A DNA stretch of 64,000 bases from the NCBI RefSeq assembly GCF_017916325.1, contig NC_090161.1:203501-267500 (forward strand), written 5' to 3'. The notes beneath the pieces are model-generated. The model did not search any database and was not told the origin of the DNA. It saw only the letters and a program-made list of their open reading frames with translations. Made by a program: the position numbers and the translations under genes. Source of the DNA: Leishmania martiniquensis. Its lineage: Eukaryota; Euglenozoa; Kinetoplastea; Trypanosomatida; Trypanosomatidae. Of this stretch, positions 10,877 through 21,686 are shown in pieces. The first letter of the stretch is position 1, and each line of letters starts with the position of its first letter.

Positions 10877-13800
10877 TCAGTAAAGGTAGGAAAGGGTTAG
10901 CGCGTCCTTCACTGCCGTCACCTTGCTACAGTAGGGGCAGCACACCACAGTCGTGATGCCCGCGGTGACGGCAGCCGTGCTTCGATTTGTCCGACGCGCC
11001 GTGGTGCGCAAGTCGAGGTACGTCCTGTGAGAGACGACGTGCCCGCACTCTAGCAGCGTCGGCGGGTTCAGCAACGACGAATAAGACCTGTCGGGCGAGG
11101 CAAGGAGGTTGCGCGTCACGGGTGGCAGCTCAAGAGGCACCGTCACACCGCGAGAAGCGTGAAAGCCGTCACTGCTAAGCGGCGCCACAGGTGCAGCTGC
11201 TGCCGTCGCTGCGGCGCCGATGCCGGCAGGGCCTTCCCTCTCCCGCTCTCCTTCCCCGTCGCTGACGAGCACGGAGGAATCGGCGTAGAGAGCGGTCACG
11301 GCACGCGTCATGATCCGTGAAATCGTCACGGGATCCGGCGCCATTGACGGCCCGCGAAGAAGAACGGCTGGAAAGAGGGAAGAGACCGAAATGATGCGGA
11401 TCGGGTCCGAGTGCGAGGCTTGCAAAGGCGGCAGCACTGGTGGGCGCGACTGCTGCAGCCGCAGATTTTGCGGTTGCTGTTGCTGCGGGAGCGGCGACCC
11501 CGATAAGTTTGCGCCCGCGGAGGGGGTGCTGAGGGAGACAGCTGAGCTCGGCGGCGGCGGCAGATCCGAGCGTAGCGACGATGCCTGAGCTTGTCGCGGC
11601 TGCGCTGATCGAGAAGTCTCCGTGCTCCGCTCGAACCGGCTGCGCAGCGCTCGAATCGTGTTGGGGAGCTGGCGAGTCGCACTTGTGGTGGCACCCGCAC
11701 CCGCTGCGGAGGTCGCCACCACCGCCTCCGCCGGCCCTCCAGAGGCACCGTGCGTCGGCGAGGACGACTGCGACGCGTCCGGGGCGGAGTGGATAATCTC
11801 CTGCGGAGGCAACGTGGCGCAGGTAATCAACGCGCCACAGACGAGCGGGTCAAGGCAGCGGCGGCGCGTCACAGGGCAGAAGCACATTGTGGACTGAAAC
11901 ACGGGCTGCCAGCGGCACTGCACCACCGACACACAGGCGGCAGAGCACGATGGCAGTGTGTGCCGCGTTGTAAAGGTGGCGGCACGCGCGCTGAAGTAGT
12001 GCCGTGTCGACAGCTCCGCCTGCCTATGAGGAAGGAGCTTGCCAGCGGTAAGCGCATCGACCAGGGAGCCACTCTGAAGCAGTCGCTCTACGGAGCAAAT
12101 GAGCCTCGCATTCGATGCCCCCGCCTCGAGTCGCACGTCCATCTCCTGCAGCAGCGACGATGTGTGTGGCACATCTAGCGTCAGCCCACTGTGATGGTGC
12201 GAGGTGGGATGGGAGGAGGAGCGCTGCTGTGACGGCGAGCGGCCGCTTTCGGCCGCAGATCGCTGATCGGCGGCGGGAGAGGGGCTGTCGCCGCCGCCGC
12301 TAGTGGCGCCACTGCGGCGTCGATCGCCTCCCGTGAGATAGCGAACGAAGCCCTCGATGATGGCGTGGCGGGTTTGGCCTGGGCCCGAGAGGCTAATGAG
12401 GCGCCGAGTGGTGGCGCGTCCACGGCGCTGCCGCGTGGTATCACCGTCGTTGTCACCTCGCCGTTGCTGCTCTGCTGCCTGATCGCCGTAGCTCTCACCG
12501 CCACCGCCGCCACGCCCAGAAGATGCCCGCTGCTCCGCGCCTCGCACGCTCGACCGCCCACTTGCTGCGCTGCGCAGTGCAGCAGACGACAGCGTTCCTG
12601 GTGGCAAGGCGAAGCTGTCAAGCCCCTCCTCTTCGTTTGCACTTGGGGCACCAGGCGATCGGCGTTGGCCAGGAGAAGAGGAACTCAGCAGCTGCTCCCG
12701 CCGCGCCCGAGCGCGGGCTACCACATCGCTGAGCTGCACCTCCTGAAACACACTCTGCAGCAGCTGACGCCCCTCCAGCTGGTCGAACGAGTTCAACAGG
12801 TAGGCGCTGACGGGCGTCACGTATTTCTCAAGGCCGTTGTCCAGCGGCACAGCCATACCCAAAACGCCAGTGCCATGGGCAATGGATGCGGCACGACCTC
12901 GACGGCGAACATAAGACATGAGCGTCTCGTCGGTGCCGCCGTGCCACACAGGTGCCAGCGAGAAGGAGGTGGAAATCACCGATTCAGCATCGGCCGCACA
13001 CGCAGTCTTTGCTGCACTGCTACGACGGCTCTGAAGCGTCGCCTCCGATACCAGAAGCACGTAGAGCTCATACATGCTATTCAGCTTGCGAGCCTCCTCC
13101 AGTAGCGTTGTTGTGAGAGCCTCTAGGTATACCCAGACGGAAAGCGGTAGTCTGGAGAGAGACGCGGCACGAGATGCGGGTGCCAGTCGTAAAATGCACT
13201 CCCCGCCGGCAGGACTGAAGGAGCCGTGATGGCGAAACACCTCCTGCTGTGACGCGCCGTTGGAGTTGGCGGCATCAGCAACCCCTGCCTGCCATGCGAG
13301 GAGGTACGGCGCCACGGCCACAATGTAGCGTGCCAGATGCTCTTGAGGGCTGAGGGTGTCGCCGGCGCCGTTAGCGTCACCCCTCAGAAGCCCATCCACT
13401 GCTGTTGACGGCATGCTCCCTAGCATCGGGGTGTAGCCCAGCGCACTCATAGGATGAAGCACTGACAGTATCAGTGGAGCAGCGCCAGTGCCGCCGCCAT
13501 CCGTTGCCGCGCCACCGCTGTCACCATACTGGGTAAGCGAATCCGAAACGGAATCCAGCGAGTACGCAGACGAGCTGCTGAACGCCGGCGGGTCACCGAC
13601 GTCCTGCGATACGCTGGCCTCCTGTGCATAGCGGGACTGCATCTTGCGGTGCTGCTGGAGAGAAACCAACAGGCGCGTGGCAGCCGCAAAGAAGCTCAAC
13701 GTCGAGTTTGGTGGCAGTGCAGCCTTGCCGTCACGAGCTGTGGTGCCATCAGGCAGTGACAGAGACGTGGTGTGCACGAGCGTTGAGAGCTCTTGCAGCG

Positions 13801-16800
13801 TGCTGATGATAATCAGATCCGTTTGGAGGAGTGCGCAAAGTGCGCGCAGGTGCGTGGCGGCGGCTTTGTGGTCCATCACCGGTGCCACCTCGCCCCCCCT
13901 AGTGCCCTGTGTCCACGCCCGTGGGGATGCCGCATCGTCCGTGGCTGGCGCCGCAGCAGCACCGGCGCTCGGCAAAGAGCTCTCCACTGACGGCTCCGGT
14001 GTGTCTGCACGCACTCGCACGCAGCTTCGACGTAGCAGCGCCTCTTGCCGCTGTCGAAGCGTTTGTTGCCAGTGCTGCTGCGCTTCGTGAGCGCCACACT
14101 TCCGCTCAGCCAGCGCGCGTGAGCCGGGGCTAAGGGCGCGCTGCGGTCGTGAGGATGAGTGATTTTGAGTGAGTGACAACAATGAGGACGCCGGCGCCAA
14201 GGCGGCGCTGCCGCTGTTGGGCATCACTCCTCTAGTCGTGGTCGCCGCGTGCGCAGCGGTGGTGCCGCTGCCCTCCACGCGTACCCATGGAATGTCAAAG
14301 CCGCCCAGCCACACGTCTTTAAGAGCAACCGCGGCTTGCATACCCCAGTTTGTCTCGCCTGAAGCCGAGGGCTCACCCCCCTCCACCTCCCCGTCCTCTC
14401 GATGCGGCTCTGCGGACCTAGAAGTGTCGCGAAAGGAGGAAGGAGCCGCACTGCTGCTCTGGCTGCTGTGCAAAGACGGCTGCGCGATGGACACCGAGTG
14501 CTCCAGCGATGTCATGAGCGAAACTGGGGCGGCCTCGATGGCCGCAGCCCCGGTTGCCAGCATAGGCGTTGCAGGGGTCACTTCCGTGCGACGGCGCCGG
14601 CCATCGCCGCTTTCGCCACCATCGGTGCCCTCCACTTCCTCTACGGACGAAAAGAGCTCATCAGCCACAGTGGAGAAGTCGTTGGCGCTAGCCGCCGCCG
14701 CCGCGTCGGACGACGAGCGGTTGAGGGAGGAAGGTGCAGAAGAGTAGAAGGAAAACGCCTTCGGTGCGGCGGACACCCGCTCGCGAGTGAGGGACGTTGC
14801 CGGGGTTGGCGAGCGCTCCGTGTGACCTGTCTTCGCGCCCCCCTGCCGGTCCTCTTCTGCGGAGGCTGTCCCGTCCGCGTCTTCCGCAGCAGCAGTAGTG
14901 GCCAAGTCCTCAAGAAGGACGCAGAAGTCGTGGATCTGCGCCAACCACGCCGAAGTTGTTGGTAGGCGTCTGGAAAGCTGCGCAGAAACTCGCGAGAGCT
15001 CATAGCGGGGGTTGTCCATACTAGCAGAGAGCTCCCGCGTCGCTTCCGTGGCTTGCAGAGTTGCGGCGCGGCTGCACTCACTGCCGTGTTCACCATATCG
15101 CACGAGCGCGCGCACCTCTTGCAGAACCACGGCAAAGTCGGCCTCGGCGTCGACGGCGGCATTGTCGCTGAGTTTACCTAGGGAGCCGTCACAAAGAAGC
15201 TTTGCTCCCCTCGCCGCGGGCACTGGACACTCATGGGCTGCGGCAGTCTCTGTGGCCACTAAGGCACTCTTTGGCGCCGCGTCCACGTCGACCTCCCGGA
15301 AACCGCACAGCTCCGCCTCCATCGATGCAGGAAGGGCAATGCCGTCGGCCCGCAGCTGCCCCAGCACCAGGGCGTCGACAGATTCCTGTAGCGTTGGCCG
15401 ACCTCGGCGGCGCGACACTTGTTGCGGCTGTCCGCCGGCACCGTCCGTTTTTGTACTGCGAGTGCGCCGACGAGGCGTATGACGCGTCGGTGTCGTCTGA
15501 AGAGACCCATGGCTTCGGTGACGCTTGCCGCTTCCGGTGATCGCCGCCTTGGAAGAAGCTCTGCGGTCGGCAGCCGCGGAAGCGGGCAGCTGCCGAAGCT
15601 GCTGCTGTTCCTCCTCCTCGAAGCGCAGGTCGTAGTCGCCACCACTACCGTAGCTACCACTGTTACTATTACAGCCGCTACGAACGGAGCTCGCCTCTGG
15701 GCTGCCGCGTGAGTGAAGCGGTCGTGAGCACATTGCTGACAATTCATACGGTGACTCCTCCGTGAGCCTCCGCAGAAACTCGTCCGTCTCGCTGCGCCGA
15801 TGAGCGCTATCGCTGCCAACGTGAATGCGCGCTGTTTGGCCATCAGAGTTCTTAAGCCGGGAAGCCGCACTATCGACATGGCCACCGTCGCTCGAGTCCT
15901 CCCGCTTCCATGCTCGGCCGCCGCACACGCCCTGGCGTGGCCGCGCTCGCCGCGGCTCACGCGGTCGCGGCGGCCACTCCACACAGTGGCCCAAGTACTT
16001 CTTCACGTTCTCCGTGCAAGCCGCGTGGAGTAACTGCGCTGCGGGAAGCTGCAGCCCTGGTCTGTCAACGAGCGAGAAGCCTAGTGGTGGCGACGCCGGG
16101 GAGATGGTCAGAGGTGCTGTTCGGTTGGGAGATGCCGACGCGCGGAGAGGCGGGCTAGCAACGCTAACTGGACGGGAAGAGCTGGCTAAAGCGGGCGGCC
16201 TGGCCACAGGCGATGAGGCAGCGGGCAGAGTGAGGCCCAGTATAGGCACACCTGCATCACTGGCGAGGGAGCGACTGGCAAAGGAATCGGCCGGTAGCTG
16301 CTGAGGGGTTGTAGTTGGAGTGGCGATGGATGAGCGGTGAGCTGTTGGCGAGGAGGCCGGCGCCCGATCACCTGGCGAGGTGTCGCTACAAGAGCCTCGA
16401 GGGACTGGAGCACTGCCGCCCGTGGTGCCTCCAGTTGGCGCAGACGCTGATGACGCCATGATCTGTGGGGTGCGCTGAGTCGCAGCGGGCTGCGACGCAG
16501 TTGCGCCGGCTCCGCCGGTCGTGCCAGTCCAGCTTCCCTTCGCATTCACACTCGGGTAGCGGTCAGAGAGAGTACTCAGCTCTTGCGCGAGGGAAGAGAC
16601 GCCGCGCCGCAGAATAGACAGCTGATGGCCCACCTCGGCATCACAGCGCACAGCAGCCGTGGCGAGAGCGTCTAGCGTCGAGAATACCTGCGAAGCGGCC
16701 GTCTCTGGTTCCAAAAATAGTGTGCGATCGTCAGCATCTCTGCTGGATGCATGCCCGGTGTTTGAATCTGACGCAGAGTGCGCCACTGTAGCGGAGAGAG

Positions 16801-16993
16801 CCTCCCCGCTGGCACGAAACAGCGCCTCCAGGCGCGACAAAGAGTCCATGAGGGCTGGCAGCGAAGCCCCAGCCTCGCTCACGTGCGGAGGGACGACGCT
16901 GGTGAAGCGTGCCACCCCAGCGCCACCACCACCCGCGGAGGAGGTGGCGGGGAAAGCGGCGCCTGCGCCGCCGCCGTGCACGGAGTCTACCAT
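10877..16993 (-). CDS. Giant low-complexity protein with split GID2/RMND5-type RING at C-terminus
   Basis: 2038 aa, ATG at 16993. Most of the chain is Ser/Ala/Gly/Arg-rich disorder with conserved helical islands (for instance residues about 45-150 coiled-coil-like, and 1340-1480 with WVYLEALTTTLLEEARKL). The C-terminus ends with LLECGHVVSHRTYLDL and VVCCPYCSKVTAVKDALTL, closely resembling the end of GID2/RMND5 (CGHVIS...CPYC). The first half of that RING, CFCPVTRRRCLDPLVCG, sits about 250 residues earlier (near residue 1705, DNA about 11880). RMND5 proteins are subunits of the GID/CTLH E3 ubiquitin ligase and have a degenerate RING. The arrangement suggests an E3 subunit with a huge disordered insertion inside the RING. 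LisH and CTLH motifs are not obvious by eye, so the complex assignment is inference; a generic RING-like protein is the alternative. Confidence 0.7.
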   Translation of the reverse strand: MVDSVHGGGAGAAFPATSSAGGGGAGVARFTSVVPPHVSEAGASLPALMDSLSRLEALFRASGEALSATVAHSASDSNTGHASSRDADDRTLFLEPETAASQVFSTLDALATAAVRCDAEVGHQLSILRRGVSSLAQELSTLSDRYPSVNAKGSWTGTTGGAGATASQPAATQRTPQIMASSASAPTGGTTGGSAPVPRGSCSDTSPGDRAPASSPTAHRSSIATPTTTPQQLPADSFASRSLASDAGVPILGLTLPAASSPVARPPALASSSRPVSVASPPLRASASPNRTAPLTISPASPPLGFSLVDRPGLQLPAAQLLHAACTENVKKYLGHCVEWPPRPREPRRARPRQGVCGGRAWKREDSSDGGHVDSAASRLKNSDGQTARIHVGSDSAHRRSETDEFLRRLTEESPYELSAMCSRPLHSRGSPEASSVRSGCNSNSGSYGSGGDYDLRFEEEEQQQLRQLPASAAADRRASSKAAITGSGKRHRSHGSLQTTPTRHTPRRRTRSTKTDGAGGQPQQVSRRRGRPTLQESVDALVLGQLRADGIALPASMEAELCGFREVDVDAAPKSALVATETAAAHECPVPAARGAKLLCDGSLGKLSDNAAVDAEADFAVVLQEVRALVRYGEHGSECSRAATLQATEATRELSASMDNPRYELSRVSAQLSRRLPTTSAWLAQIHDFCVLLEDLATTAAAEDADGTASAEEDRQGGAKTGHTERSPTPATSLTRERVSAAPKAFSFYSSAPSSLNRSSSDAAAAASANDFSTVADELFSSVEEVEGTDGGESGDGRRRRTEVTPATPMLATGAAAIEAAPVSLMTSLEHSVSIAQPSLHSSQSSSAAPSSFRDTSRSAEPHREDGEVEGGEPSASGETNWGMQAAVALKDVWLGGFDIPWVRVEGSGTTAAHAATTTRGVMPNSGSAALAPASSLLSLTQNHSSSRPQRALSPGSRALAERKCGAHEAQQHWQQTLRQRQEALLRRSCVRVRADTPEPSVESSLPSAGAAAAPATDDAASPRAWTQGTRGGEVAPVMDHKAAATHLRALCALLQTDLIIISTLQELSTLVHTTSLSLPDGTTARDGKAALPPNSTLSFFAAATRLLVSLQQHRKMQSRYAQEASVSQDVGDPPAFSSSSAYSLDSVSDSLTQYGDSGGAATDGGGTGAAPLILSVLHPMSALGYTPMLGSMPSTAVDGLLRGDANGAGDTLSPQEHLARYIVAVAPYLLAWQAGVADAANSNGASQQEVFRHHGSFSPAGGECILRLAPASRAASLSRLPLSVWVYLEALTTTLLEEARKLNSMYELYVLLVSEATLQSRRSSAAKTACAADAESVISTSFSLAPVWHGGTDETLMSYVRRRGRAASIAHGTGVLGMAVPLDNGLEKYVTPVSAYLLNSFDQLEGRQLLQSVFQEVQLSDVVARARARREQLLSSSSPGQRRSPGAPSANEEEGLDSFALPPGTLSSAALRSAASGRSSVRGAEQRASSGRGGGGGESYGDQAAEQQRRGDNDGDTTRQRRGRATTRRLISLSGPGQTRHAIIEGFVRYLTGGDRRRSGATSGGGDSPSPAADQRSAAESGRSPSQQRSSSHPTSHHHSGLTLDVPHTSSLLQEMDVRLEAGASNARLICSVERLLQSGSLVDALTAGKLLPHRQAELSTRHYFSARAATFTTRHTLPSCSAACVSVVQCRWQPVFQSTMCFCPVTRRRCLDPLVCGALITCATLPPQEIIHSAPDASQSSSPTHGASGGPAEAVVATSAAGAGATTSATRQLPNTIRALRSRFERSTETSRSAQPRQAQASSLRSDLPPPPSSAVSLSTPSAGANLSGSPLPQQQQPQNLRLQQSRPPVLPPLQASHSDPIRIISVSSLFPAVLLRGPSMAPDPVTISRIMTRAVTALYADSSVLVSDGEGEREREGPAGIGAAATAAAAPVAPLSSDGFHASRGVTVPLELPPVTRNLLASPDRSYSSLLNPPTLLECGHVVSHRTYLDLRTTARRTNRSTAAVTAGITTVVCCPYCSKVTAVKDALTLSYLY

Positions 16994-19900
16994 AGGCCTG
17001 CACGTACGAGCTCGCGCTGCAATGTCAATCGCGAGTCACACAGCGGCTCAACAGTGGAGGATGTCCGAGGGAGAGGGCCGGCGCAGAGCCACGCGGAGAC
17101 GAGATGGGGCCGAGAAGAAATACAAACGACGAGAAAAGAGGCGGCAGGTCGTTCAGCGCTCGCTCGATGCAACTGCTGAGGCGGGGGGATGGGTCTTGAT
17201 GAGTTTAACTGTCGGTGAAGACGCACAAAGGGGGTTCACCTAACGCCCATTCAGAGAGAGACCACTCCTGCGCCGACACACAGCACAGAGAACGAAACGA
17301 GATATATATACACGAATGGCCCACCCGCGCGCACACACACGCGAGAAAAAGTCCGGCGCCACAACAGTGGATGATGATGCGCCCCCGCCCCCTCGCTTTC
17401 TCTCTTCTCCCCTCTGCACAGACGACGCAAAGACACCCCAGCGCGCACGAGTAGTGCGACGAGGGAAGAATGAAGTGATCGACGTTGCTCAGCGCGTGGA
17501 AGTCCAAGAAGCGAAAGGCAAAAGCGGCGATCATAAGACGACTGACGCACACAAAGCAGCCGAAAAAAGGCGGTATAAAACGAAAAGGCTAAAAAACGGG
17601 TGAGGCGGCGGCAGAAGGGAGCCACCGACACACCCAACGACACGCGCACACAGACGGGCACACCCACAGAAGACGAGAGAGCGTGCGAGGGTGAGGGAGA
17701 TAGAGAGGGGGGGGAGAGCGAGACGAAAAGGCGCGTGTGGTTGACGAACGCACGCACGACGCGAAACAAAAAGCGAGAGAGCGCAAGAGATGGGGAATGC
17801 GATGCACACAAAATAAGACGGTGGCGGAGACGCCGGTGCACGTGTGCTGGTGTCTGTCTGTGTATGTGTGCGTGTGAGAGAAAGATGACGCAGAAGAAAA
17901 AAGAGAAAAAGAAAGAAGCAGAGGAGTGAAGGGGGAGAGAGGCGGAACGAAGCAGAAACGCACAGGTGTGGAGGCCAACGCGGCAAAGAGAGAGAGAGAA
18001 AGGGGAAGATGGAGAAAGAGAGGGTGGACAAAAGGGTCCTCGAAGGGGAGCAGGGTGCAATTCAGCGTGACAGTCGCGCACAACAACCGTGCAGATACAT
18101 ACGCCACAGAAAAATGTGGAGGAGGAGGAGGGAAGTGAGACAACCACTGATAATAAACGGGGCAATGGACTCGGACAAGGGTACGACACAAAAGAGCGAA
18201 GAAGAGAAAACAGAGGAACGAAGACACAGCGGTGTACGCGGCGAGAGGCGGTGTCGGTGACGGCGAGGGATGCGCACGAGGGCAAATCAGATGTCGACTT
18301 GAAGCGACGGTGGTGCGAAACGGGTTCAGGAGGGGGGAAAGGAGGAATAAGAGCAAAAGAGAGCGCCAGTGAATGACGAGAAGGGAAAAAGGCTTCAGGA
18401 GAGAGGAACAGAGAAAGACAAAGACAGCATGGGCGAGCCAATCCACGAGGAAGTCCCCAAACGCGCCCACCTCACCCTTCTTTTTTTCTGTGCCCCTTCT
18501 CTTTCTCTCTACGTCAGCGTATGGAGTAAGAGAGAAAGAGAAGGGGGGAGGGGCAAAAGAGGGGGAGATGGAAGCGACGCAGATGCGGGCCGTCGGCAGT
18601 CGTCGTTTCGTTGTTTCTTTCGGTTTGTTCGCCTCCTTTTTTTCTTCTGCGTGTATATATATAAATATTTATATATAAATATATATATGTGTGTGTGTTT
18701 GTGTGTGAGTGTTTCGTCGATGGCTCTGTCCTTTGGCTGTATGTCGGGTGGATGGAACAAAAAAAGGGAAGGGGGGCTTTTGTGCGAGGGCAGGTGGAGG
18801 GGGAGGGGCGTGAGAGGCACACGCAGTGCGTGAGTGACACGTAGAGAAGGCACAGAAGATGGTGTAGAGGGAGGAAAATGGGGTATAACGGAAGGTCAAG
18901 GATCGCACATTCATCCAGGAAGGCAGGTGGAAGAAGAGAAAGCGTTTCTGCGCTACGTCACGCTACGCAAGCATCTCCCTTTCTGTGGGACACGAAGCGA
19001 CGCTGCTGTCGCTCTCTCCCTCCTTTGCGTGCTGCTCGGTTGCTTCTGGCGGGCAGATGGCCCGCGACGAGGGAGATGCGCAGGCACAGAAAAGCGCCGA
19101 GATGAGCGGCCGGGTAGCGCAGTACGCTTCCTTCGCCACGGGCGACGTCCACAGGGTGGTGTGCATCGGAGAAGGATGGGCTAGCATCAAAAGAGAAGCA
19201 CTCATGTCTCTCCCTCTCACCTTACCCCGCGTGCGCGTCAACGCCTATTTCGCAGTTGCACTCAGTTCCATAGGCCACTCCATAACCATTCGCACTGACA
19301 GTGGCCGTGTACGCATGGACATATATACATATACATGTACATTCGTGCGCGCGCTTGTGTGTAGGTGTGTCCTCGCCTCTGCTTTTCACATACGCGTAGG
19401 CGCAGGGGAGGCGGAGGCTCGACAGGCAGTGAGTTGTCTCGCTGATCTTTACGCCACCGCGTTCTTTTCTGAATGAGTTAGGGACGGGCGAGTCCGCTGC
19501 GGCTACGCATAGGTGAGGACACATCTTCCACACTTCCTCTTTGCGCCCCGAGTCCTTCCGTTTCACTCACCACGAGATCGAGCGAGGGACTCGCCTGTAC
19601 GTGTCTGTACGCGCATACGTGGAAAGAGAAAAAGGGGGAGGAGAAAACGTGAGGATGGTGAAAAACGATCCCACGGACGGTCGTGGCAGGGTGCGCGTGC
19701 GCTGTCGTGCGCCCCAGGCGCCCGCTGGAAGGAAGATGATGGGGAAGGGAGGGAAGGGATAGCAATGGGGAAAAGAGGGGGGTTTACGTTGTTAGTAATG
19801 CGAGAGGAAGAAAGAAGCGAAAGAGAAACGGGACGGGGGTCTCAACTCCAACCCGCACCCGCCCTCATGCCCAGGCACAAACACATATACACATATGCGC

Positions 19901-20572
19901 CCGCACATATACAGACACATACATATGCACGCATAGCAGCAAAGATACACAAACAGCAGAGAGAGAAAGAGGGTAACAGTCAGCGAACAAGGAAAAAAAA
20001 GAAATAGCAACGGCATGAAGAAACGAACGCTGCCAACGAAAAGGTGAGGTAAAGAGGGGGAGGTAGGGAGGGGTATTTGTCCCCTACGCCACATGCACAC
20101 TGCACGAAAAGAGCGAAAGAGGGGGAATGGCGGGGAGCAATCGACAAAAAAACTCCATATGTGTGTGTATGTGTGTGGGCGGGCATGTCTGACACTTCGG
20201 CGCATGACCATATATGGCCATGGGGGGAGAAATGACAGACATCTGCACACCAAGTGTGGCACACTTATTTTTTTCTTTCGTGTATCGCCCCCTTTCCCAC
20301 TATACGTCTTTTTTCGCTGGTAGTACCGCTCTTCTTTCTCTTCTCGGCTCTACGCCTCCCCTGCGCACCGCACCATGCGTGTGGACTCACCAACATCCTC
20401 TCCGTTCACTTGCCGGCAGCAGGGCCTTCCAACACCCAGGCGCGCAGAGGGAGGGCAACGCAGAGCACGGGAAAGCGCAGCGTACACGAGAGCACACCAG
20501 AGAGGGAGGGAGAGGGGTGTAGAAGCCACACAAGTGCTCTAGGCTTCACAGAATCACCGGTGAGGTGTTTTA
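16994..20572. other. Long intergenic spacer, strand-asymmetric
   Basis: About 3.6 kb with no convincing gene. From roughly 17450 to 18560 the plus strand is almost entirely purine-rich, so the sense strand of the minus-strand genes is a very long pyrimidine-rich tract upstream of the 2038-aa gene. An AT/TG microsatellite lies at 18654-18710. Long open frames here are compositional (Ser/Leu/Phe/Pro runs) and are not called. Confidence 0.6.
18654..18710. repeat. AT-rich and TG microsatellite
   Basis: Interrupted TATATA/AAATA units pass directly into a (TG)n run. The block sits inside the long pyrimidine-rich spacer. Confidence 0.9.
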
Positions 20573-20998
20573 CCTTTCGAGCACCTCCGCCCTCTGCCAT
20601 CAGAGAAGAGAAGATGCGCGAGTTCAGCGCCACGCCACACCCACCCGATAGGGGAAGGGGGAGGCCCACACCGCGTGCGGCGAAGCAGCCGCACAAGGCG
20701 CGCATTCGAGCACCACCACCCCTCCCTTCAGTCACCCGAGCACGGACCTACCCCTCCCTCCACCGTCTCATGCTCTACCCACCCACCCACCCACCACCCG
20801 CCTCGCAGGCCGCGCCGACGCAACGCCGGTGCTCGGTGCTGCTGTCGCTACCAGAGGCGGCTCGGCATCTGGCAGGGGGCAGTGGGCGCTGCCTGGCGTC
20901 CCCGCACAGAGAGTGAGGCGCTGGGCACCTGAGATGCCGCGTGCCGAGGTGGCGTCCTCCTGTCCTCAGCGAGGGGCCGCCATCAGCAACGGACGGAG
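20573..20998 (+). repeat. Dispersed intergenic repeat, copy B (longest)
   Basis: Starts at CCTTTCGAGCACCTCCGCCC and runs through TCTGCCATCAGAGAAGAG, a (CCCA)n-like stretch near 20779-20800, GCATCTGGCAGGGGGCAGTG, to CATCAGCAACGGACGGAG. It is followed by an A-rich stretch (from about 20998). It shares with copy C a 3' extension of about 45-50 bp after GAGGTGGCGTC that copies A, D and E lack. Confidence 0.93.
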
Positions 20999-21686
20999 GA
21001 AAAAAAAGGAGGGTGAGAAGCAAACAGAAGGGACGGCGACAAGTCCACAGAGTTGCTGACGCACTCGCCGAACGAGCAGCAGCAGAGAGGGATAAGTGTG
21101 GAAGTGAATCGCCTGACGGCCATCTGGCAAAAGTGTGGGGGTAAAGTGCCACCCATTCAGGGAAGAGGGGAGATGAAGAGACGTACAAAGACAGGAAACG
21201 ATGCTAATGAAGGGCGACACGAGGGTGGGAATTGAGCGCGGCAGCGCCAATGAAAAAGGGGAGAAGGAATAGAACCACAGAAAGCACGAGTCATTCGCAG
21301 CACAGTCACGCATACAGACGCATGCGCGCGTGTCGGAGAAAGGCGCGAGGCAGATAAAGATGCACAAGGTGGGCAGCGGGGCTCGGGATAGAAAAGAGAG
21401 AGAGAACACATCAGCCGACTTCGACAGACGAGTAAAAGAGCGTGTGAGATGATGACGCACGTTTGTTCACCTGCCCGGCACCCCTTCGCGTCGCGCGCGA
21501 TGCATACGCACGCTGACGGGCGATGAGAGGAAGAGGCGGCGTCCCACATGCAAGGCGCCGCGCCTTGGAAACCTCATAGGCGGAGGTGGTCGCGCTGAAC
21601 TCACTCTCGGTCAATGTCCCTCTCTTATCCACGTTCACATACATACGCCGGCGGCCCTTGGGCGGTCGCGCGTGCACATTTTGACC
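20999..21686. other. 3' UTR / spacer of first RCC1 gene
   Basis: About 690 bp of purine-rich plus-strand sequence between repeat copy B and the stop codon of the RCC1 protein. No gene or structured RNA is recognised. Confidence 0.5.

Noticed and set aside
17251..18470. Long minus-strand open frames of 290-400 codons in the spacer
   Set aside because: They consist of Ser/Leu/Phe/Pro/His runs produced by a pyrimidine-rich tract. Overlapping frames are equally open, and no domain is seen.
20600..20916. Protein-coding capacity of the dispersed repeat (open plus-strand frame of about 100 codons)
   Set aside because: The frame is Pro/Arg-rich low complexity without an ATG at a fixed place and joins different flanks in each copy, so it looks non-coding.
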